Shown here one piece after another: positions 58,765 through 64,000 of a stretch of DNA of 64,000 nt. Each line of letters opens with the position of its first letter. The stretch's first letter is position 1. Under the pieces are notes generated by a model. It was not told where the DNA came from. It saw nothing but the letters and a program-made list of their open reading frames with translations, and did not search any database. This DNA is from Paenisporosarcina sp050269735. Its GTDB lineage: Bacteria > Bacillota > Bacilli > Bacillales_A > Planococcaceae. Position numbers and translations under genes: made by a program. The DNA lies in assembly GCF_050269735.1 (NCBI RefSeq), contig NZ_JBNNIX010000005.1, positions 124,001 to 188,000 on the forward strand. The letters are read 5' to 3'.

Positions 58765-59951
58765 TATTCATCCTCGGAAGAACCAAACATATACGTGCGA
58801 TGATGGAATTTCATACTGAAAACCAGTCCAAGTGCCAGCATATTCCCCATTAACGAACTACCACCGTAACTGATGAAAGGTAGCGGAATCCCCGTTATTG
58901 GCAATAGCTGAATCGTCATCCCGATATTTTGGAAGACGTGGAACGTAATCATGGCAATAATCCCGGCACATACATACGTACTAAATGGATCTTTTAATTG
59001 CAAAGTGATTTTGGTCAAATGGTAAATGAGTAAGAAGAACAGACTGACAACAATACTGGCGCCAATGAATCCGTACTCTTCACCGATTACCGTGAAAATA
59101 AAGTCAGTATGATTTTCAGGCACGTAAACTTCGCGACCTTGAAAACCTTTTCCCGTAATTTCCCCGGAACCAATAGCCGTCATGGCATTAATCAAGTTAT
59201 AGCCTTCGGATGTGGCGTAAGAATACGGATCAAGCCATGAATAAACACGACCAAACTGATAAGGCTTAAAGCCGAATTTATCCGAAAGAAAATCTTGCAT
59301 GAAAACAGCCATCCAGAGCAAAGAACCTCCGAGTAAAGCGGTTCCCGCAAATATCGGGACAATCAATTTCCATGTAACACCACCGACGATAACCATTGCT
59401 GCGGTGATGGCAAGAAAGACTAGAGAAGTACCAAGGTCAGGCTGTTGCATGATGAAAAGTAATGGAACGAGTGCGGTCAATACGATTTTCCCTAGTAGTA
59501 GAAGATCTGTTTTCATCGTTTTCACTACATTTATTTCATGATGCTTACTGATCATGCGTGCCATCGTCAATATAAAGAACGTTTTCATAAATTCAGACGG
59601 CTGAATGCTACCGATGCCCGGTAAATGGAACCAACTTTTCGCTCCTCCGCGCATTTCGGCGATTTGACCTTCGCCACCTGGAGCTAGAACTAAAGCAATC
59701 AAAATGACAATACCAGTACCATACAGAACCCATGCCATCTTTTTATATTGCTCGGGTTCAAAAAACATAGTGAATCCTATTATCGTCGCTCCTACAATGT
59801 ACCAAAATGCTTGTCTTGGGATAAAGTTAATCGGGTATTGACCCGATGTTTGTGCAGATGAAATTGCAAATAAGCTTACAATGAATAGCAGTAATAATAT
59901 AAAAGCCAGCGTCCAGTCAAAACGGTCGGCAAATCCTTTGTTATTTTCCAT
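58764..59951 (-). CDS. rodA: SEDS family glycosyltransferase RodA
   Basis: 395 residues, ten helices. SIQPSEFMKTFFIL, QPDLGTSLVFL, GFQGREVYVPENHTDFIFTVIGEEYGF and GIPLPFISYGGSSL are the SEDS signatures; the last helices fit RodA better than FtsW. It polymerises lipid II for side-wall growth with a class B penicillin-binding protein (not in the window). ATG 59951 is used, with AGGTGA upstream; the GTG at 59960 overlaps that site. Confidence 0.92.
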   Translation of the reverse strand: MENNKGFADRFDWTLAFILLLLFIVSLFAISSAQTSGQYPINFIPRQAFWYIVGATIIGFTMFFEPEQYKKMAWVLYGTGIVILIALVLAPGGEGQIAEMRGGAKSWFHLPGIGSIQPSEFMKTFFILTMARMISKHHEINVVKTMKTDLLLLGKIVLTALVPLLFIMQQPDLGTSLVFLAITAAMVIVGGVTWKLIVPIFAGTALLGGSLLWMAVFMQDFLSDKFGFKPYQFGRVYSWLDPYSYATSEGYNLINAMTAIGSGEITGKGFQGREVYVPENHTDFIFTVIGEEYGFIGASIVVSLFFLLIYHLTKITLQLKDPFSTYVCAGIIAMITFHVFQNIGMTIQLLPITGIPLPFISYGGSSLMGNMLALGLVFSMKFHHRTYMFGSSEDE

Positions 59952-60103
59952 AGTTGTCACCTAAATTTCTAATTTAAAGTTATAACTTATCAATTATAAC
60001 GTAAATCACATACAAATGCTTGTGCAGTAAGTACTGACGAAGAACATCTTAAAATGTTTCCTTCTTCACAAAGGGAGATTATAATGAAAGGAGGAATGGA
60101 GTG

Positions 60104-60856
60104 ATGATAATGGTGAAAAAGGTACGTGATACAGAAGATTATCTTCACCATATTTATATACATATGAACGAGGCAGATCAATTCGTGATCTTCAGCGGTC
60201 TTACAATGCAACAATTTGTCCAAAACGCCGGGCCATTGCAACATTTATTGTTACTTAAGCATGAATACGAAGACAGTTCATTTAACATTCATACCCAACT
60301 GGAATTCGTACCGGATGAAGAGGTCATGTCGTTTACAAAAGAGTATATGGACAAGCCAACTGATTTGAGATGGATTGATTTTGCGGATGAGCGCAGACTC
60401 AATATGTTGACGCCTCAGGAACAAGCAGAACTTTTATATATCGGCCATAAAAAAGAACCGATTCGTTCACCATTTTATTATCAACTCCAAAATCGTTTTG
60501 TCTATTTGTCCAATGAAGAAGAAAGTATGACGAAAATTTATTTTCGAGAACTAAATGATTCAATTCATTTGGTCGTTAATATACTAAATCAAGTAGTTCG
60601 TGACAAAGAGAGAGGTGCTCCTTTTTGGCGTAGAAAGCAAAAAGAAGGGTATCCTGAGCTGACTTTGGAACAATTTATTGCACATAAACCTTTGATGAAA
60701 GAAGGCGTCCTGCTTTCATTATTCAAACTCGAAAAGTCAAAAGCAACATATGATTTAGAAATCCGTTCATTGCCAGAATCGGTCTTCCCCGATGAAATAT
60801 GGGACGAATTAACTGCAGTCATGAAACATAATCCGGACGAAACCATCCGTTTCTAA
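60104..60856 (+). CDS. Conserved-looking protein of unknown function
   Basis: About 250 residues, cytosolic, no membrane segment. KVRDTEDYLHHIYIHMNEADQFVIFSG opens the protein; the middle has ADERRLNMLTPQEQAELLYIGHKKEPI and FVYLSNEEESMTKIYFRELNDSI; the end is PDEIWDELTAVMKHNPDETIRF. I do not recognise the family. Strong AAAGGAGG site; ATG 60104 or 60110. Located between rodA (divergent) and ddl-murF, but terminated separately, so a wall role is not implied. Confidence 0.75.
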   Translation: MIMVKKVRDTEDYLHHIYIHMNEADQFVIFSGLTMQQFVQNAGPLQHLLLLKHEYEDSSFNIHTQLEFVPDEEVMSFTKEYMDKPTDLRWIDFADERRLNMLTPQEQAELLYIGHKKEPIRSPFYYQLQNRFVYLSNEEESMTKIYFRELNDSIHLVVNILNQVVRDKERGAPFWRRKQKEGYPELTLEQFIAHKPLMKEGVLLSLFKLEKSKATYDLEIRSLPESVFPDEIWDELTAVMKHNPDETIRF

Positions 60857-60857
60857 C

Positions 60858-60898
60858 CACAATCCCTTGCAAAGATGAGTGCAAGGGATTGTTTTTTG
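60858..60898 (+). terminator. Terminator
   Basis: ACAATCCCTTGC/GCAAGGGATTGT plus six T. Confidence 0.92.
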
Positions 60899-60964
60899 AT
60901 TAGTGTACGTGGGTAAACATGGTTCATGTTAAAATAACTGTATCCAATACATGGAGGTATTTAA

Positions 60965-62050
60965 ATGAAAAAAAGAATAGGTTTATTATATGGTGGAAAA
61001 TCCGCTGAACATGAAGTTTCTTTATCGACTGCACGTGCGGTCACAAAAGCTTTAAATTTCAATGAATACGATGTGTTCCCAATATACATTACGCATGAAG
61101 GTGAATGGCGTAAGGGTGAGCAGTTAATGGCACCTGTTGATACAATCGAACAATTACAATTCAACAATGGTTCTAATCAAGCATTACCGAATAACATTTC
61201 AAGTTTTTTACCTTCCCATCAGGAAAAAGAGGAAGCTGCGCTAGACGTGATTTTCCCGCTTTTACATGGACCGAATGGCGAAGATGGAACAGTACAGGGA
61301 TTACTTGAAGTAATGAATCTCCCGTACGTCGGCAATGGAGTTCTAGCTTCTTCAGCAGGAATGGATAAAGTGGTTATGAAGCAGCTCTTTGCGATTGCTG
61401 GATTGAAACAAGTACCATTCGTTCATTTCATTCGTAAAGAATGGCAAAAAGACCAGGAAATTTTAATCGGAAAAATGGAAAAGGATCTTGAATGGCCTGT
61501 ATTCGTTAAACCTGCGAACTTGGGTTCAAGTGTAGGTATCAGCAAAGCGTCAACTCGTGAGGAATTAATTGAAGCTGTAGAAATGGCTTTGAAGTATGAC
61601 CGTAAAATTATCGTGGAACAGGGCATAAAAGCTCGTGAAGTTGAAATGGGTGTACTTGGTAACGACACGCCGAAATGTTCCGTGCCAGGTGAAATTAAAC
61701 CATTAAAAGAATTCTATGATTATCAAGCAAAATATAAAGATGGCAATACGGCAATGATTATTCCTGCCGAAGTAACAGAAGAAGTGGAGCAGACGATGCA
61801 AGATAACGCAATCAAAGCTTTTAAAGTATTGGATTGCGCAGGACTTGTACGAGCTGACTTCTTTGTAACGGATGAAGATGAAGTTCTTATTAATGAAGTG
61901 AACACGCTACCAGGTTTCACGCCGTTCAGCATGTTCCCTTTATTATGGCAACACACAGGTGTGAATTACTCTGAACTAATAGATCAGTTAATCGAACTTG
62001 CAATCGAAAGACACGCAGAAAAACAACAACTACACTATACAATGGATTGA
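60965..62050 (+). CDS. ddl: D-alanine--D-alanine ligase
   Basis: 361 residues, ATP-grasp. GGKSAEHEVSLSTA at the N-terminus, LHGPNGEDGTVQGLLE, VFVKPANLGSSVGISK and INEVNTLPGFTPFSMFP are the ligase signatures. It makes D-Ala-D-Ala, the substrate of MurF encoded 12 bases downstream. GGAGG site. Confidence 0.97.
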   Translation: MKKRIGLLYGGKSAEHEVSLSTARAVTKALNFNEYDVFPIYITHEGEWRKGEQLMAPVDTIEQLQFNNGSNQALPNNISSFLPSHQEKEEAALDVIFPLLHGPNGEDGTVQGLLEVMNLPYVGNGVLASSAGMDKVVMKQLFAIAGLKQVPFVHFIRKEWQKDQEILIGKMEKDLEWPVFVKPANLGSSVGISKASTREELIEAVEMALKYDRKIIVEQGIKAREVEMGVLGNDTPKCSVPGEIKPLKEFYDYQAKYKDGNTAMIIPAEVTEEVEQTMQDNAIKAFKVLDCAGLVRADFFVTDEDEVLINEVNTLPGFTPFSMFPLLWQHTGVNYSELIDQLIELAIERHAEKQQLHYTMD

Positions 62051-62062
62051 GTGTGAATTATT

Positions 62063-63439
62063 TTGAAAAAATCATTACGAACAGTTGCTGAGTGGTTAAA
62101 TATTAATGACCAGGAAATTTCGGATGTCACGGTCAGTGGCGTATCGATTAATACAAAAACCATTCAACCGGGAGATCTATTCATTCCGTTTAAAGGTGAA
62201 AAAGTAAATGGTCATCAATATGTGACCCAAGCATTTGAAAAAGGTGCTTCAGCAGCTCTTTGGCAGAAAGATGAACCAAATCCACCGCTAAACCTGCCTT
62301 TGCTTTTTGTGGAAGACAGTGAAAAAGCGTTACAGGAAATGGCACGGGCTTATCGTAAAGACCATCCTGCCACATTTATTGGGATTACGGGATCGAATGG
62401 AAAAACATCCACAAAAGATTTGGTAGCTGGTGTACTTTCTCCTTATTTCCGCGTGCAGAAGACGGCTGGGAATTTCAATAATAACCTGGGATTGCCCATC
62501 ACTATTCTATCTCTGGATGAAGAGACTGAATTCGCTATTCTTGAAATGGGTATGAGTGGTTATGGTGAAATTGAGTTTTTATCCAATTTGGCGCGACCAC
62601 ATCATGTTGCCATTACCAATATTGGTGAAGCACATATGCAAGATTTAGGCTCTCGTGAAGGAATTGCGAAGGCGAAGTTTGAAATTGTTTCCGGGCTACA
62701 AGAAGAAGGGTGCTTATTTTATGATGGAGACGAACCATTACTGAAGCCATTCATTAATAAATTCAATGGTGAAAAAGGATCTTCTTCTATTAGAACGGTA
62801 TCATTTGGGACGGATACGATGAATGACATTTCTGCACAATCAATTCAAGCGACTGAAAACGGCAGTGAATTTGATGTGGCTGGATTAATTGACTCACACT
62901 TTATGATTCCGGTTTTAGGTAAGCATCAAGTGAAAAATGCATTGGTCGCAATATTGATTGCCAAAGAAGCGGGCTTAACAAATGAAGAAATCCTAGATTC
63001 TTTGAAAAACGTTTCTCTAACAGATATGCGGATGCAAGTTATTCCTGCTAAAAACGGTTCATTATTTATCAACGATGCGTATAACGCAGCACCGACTTCC
63101 ATGAGCGCCGCTATCACGTTTATCAGAGAAACATCGATACGTCCTGAAAAGTGGCTTGTCCTTGGGGATATGCTGGAGCTCGGTTCTGATGAACAGGCGT
63201 ATCATGAAGAATTGGCCGAACAAATCAAACCTGAAGATTTTGCAGGAGTCTGCTTATATGGTCCGCGTATGAAGTGGTTATATGAAAAGTTACAAAATGC
63301 TTTTGAAGCATCGCGTTTGATTTGGTCTGAATCAGATTATGAACCAATTCGTAATGTGTTAGAGAATCATACTTCTGGAAATTCCATTATTTTAGTAAAA
63401 GGGTCACGCGGAATGGCGCTTGAACATGTTATTAATTAA
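62063..63439 (+). CDS. murF: UDP-MurNAc-tripeptide--D-Ala-D-Ala ligase
   Basis: 458 residues. The ATP loop is ITGSNGKTSTKD; KTAGNFNNNLGLPITIL, AILEMGMSGYGEI and NDAYNAAPTSM are Mur ligase motifs. It adds D-Ala-D-Ala to finish the UDP-muropeptide. Starts at TTG 62063 with a weak ribosome site, perhaps coupled to ddl translation. The ddl-murF order is that of Bacillus. Confidence 0.97.
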   Translation: MKKSLRTVAEWLNINDQEISDVTVSGVSINTKTIQPGDLFIPFKGEKVNGHQYVTQAFEKGASAALWQKDEPNPPLNLPLLFVEDSEKALQEMARAYRKDHPATFIGITGSNGKTSTKDLVAGVLSPYFRVQKTAGNFNNNLGLPITILSLDEETEFAILEMGMSGYGEIEFLSNLARPHHVAITNIGEAHMQDLGSREGIAKAKFEIVSGLQEEGCLFYDGDEPLLKPFINKFNGEKGSSSIRTVSFGTDTMNDISAQSIQATENGSEFDVAGLIDSHFMIPVLGKHQVKNALVAILIAKEAGLTNEEILDSLKNVSLTDMRMQVIPAKNGSLFINDAYNAAPTSMSAAITFIRETSIRPEKWLVLGDMLELGSDEQAYHEELAEQIKPEDFAGVCLYGPRMKWLYEKLQNAFEASRLIWSESDYEPIRNVLENHTSGNSIILVKGSRGMALEHVIN

Positions 63440-63498
63440 AACTTAGTTCGTTCATGTGGCAAAGCGCAATGTAACCAGTGCATTAATTAATAGGATAA

Positions 63499-63536
63499 TC
63501 AAAAGGAAACTCTGCTTAATGGGAGTTTCCTTTTTG
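63499..63536 (+). terminator. Terminator after murF
   Basis: AAAAGGAAACTC pairs with GAGTTTCCTTTTT. Confidence 0.9.
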
Positions 63537-63637
63537 TATGGGCATTACTTCAAATGAAGCGTTTGAAAAGTGTCGAACTGGGTAACCCAACAGTATTGAA
63601 TAAGACATCGTTGGATTTCAAAAGGGGACTGAAAAAA

Positions 63638-64000
63638 GTGAAAACAGGAGTATTATGCATTCATGGATTTACGGGAGGTCCGTATGAAATCGAGCCTTTT
63701 GTGCAATATATTGAAGAGAAAACGGATTGGATTGTTAAAGTCCCTACATTGCCTGGTCATGGTCCTACACTATCATTAACAGAGCTGACGGCCGAAAACT
63801 GGATGATGGAAGCTGAACAAGCCCTTAGGTTGTTGCAAAAGGAAGTGGACCGAGTGGTTGTTGTCGGTTTCTCGATGGGTGGATTGATTGCGCTATATTT
63901 GGCCATGCGTTACAAAATCAATCGCCTCGTTCTACTCAGTGCAGCTGCAAAATACATTAGTGGTGGACAACTATTAGCAGACGTGAAGGATATTGTAGCG
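63638..64000 (+). CDS. Carboxylesterase, alpha/beta-hydrolase, N-terminal part
   Basis: 121 codons are seen before the window ends, starting at GTG 63638 after AAAGGGG. GVLCIHGFTGGPYEIEP gives the oxyanion loop and VVGFSMGGLIALYLA the nucleophile Ser. It fits the Est30-type carboxylesterases often found after murF in Bacillales. Confidence 0.87.
   Translation, partial: MKTGVLCIHGFTGGPYEIEPFVQYIEEKTDWIVKVPTLPGHGPTLSLTELTAENWMMEAEQALRLLQKEVDRVVVVGFSMGGLIALYLAMRYKINRLVLLSAAAKYISGGQLLADVKDIVA

Overview
The window is low-GC Gram-positive chromosome. The gene families point to Bacillales, most likely Planococcaceae (Sporosarcina/Paenisporosarcina/Psychrobacillus-like): MntR, NsrR, PpaC, QueF, CsoR and the Hmp/NsrR pair closely resemble the Bacillus proteins, starts are ATG/GTG/TTG behind strong AGGAGG-type sites, and nearly every gene ends in an intrinsic terminator. 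I saw no tRNA, rRNA, transposase, integrase, phage gene or CRISPR array. The genus is an inference from gene families, not a measurement.

Layout. 1-9.2 kb: end of a DJ-1/PfpI gene, an M20 amidohydrolase, an arsR-arsB-arsC arsenic operon, acetyltransferases, a hydrolase, then divergent hmp/nsrR for nitric oxide stress and the Mn-dependent pyrophosphatase. 9.3-20 kb: a stand-alone ATPase, DsbA-like oxidoreductase, azoreductase, S66 peptidase, ABC exporter, GGDEF-EAL protein, YceI/HxlR divergent pair, murB. 19.5-30 kb: K+/H+ antiporter, penicillin-acylase-type hydrolase, paired CrcB fluoride channels, P1 peptidase, universal stress protein, cadC-cadA, a double acetyltransferase. 30-44.5 kb: mntR, cvfB, DUF1002 protein, a ring-cleaving dioxygenase, several small or membrane proteins, a LytTR regulator, lipid kinase, AraC regulator, YidC, Cu/Zn SOD-like lipoprotein, a transporter, VanY carboxypeptidase and a LysM-Gmad2 protein. 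44.5-50 kb: queCDEF operon under a preQ1-I riboswitch, cardiolipin synthase, cystine transporter. 50.5-64 kb: an XRE-TPR regulator divergent to an exporter, a second exporter, csoR-copZ / copA copper defence, CBS protein, rodA, an unknown protein, ddl-murF and the start of a carboxylesterase.

How it works together. Much of the window is stress and metal defence, each unit with its own sensor: ArsR, CadC, CsoR, MntR and NsrR. Three separate genes (azoreductase, YceI, ring-cleaving dioxygenase) share an MhqR-type operator built on TATCTCGAA, which suggests one quinone/aldehyde-stress regulon whose regulator lies outside the window. Cell-wall genes (murB, rodA, ddl, murF, VanY) and queuosine synthesis are the housekeeping part.

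The least explained structure is a set of non-coding intergenic arrays made of short cores repeated every 20-22 bases. They use three different core sequences. One array type, with core GGAGCAACTTTC, occurs twice in opposite orientation, at 44.4 and 58.6 kb, with the same internal spacing.
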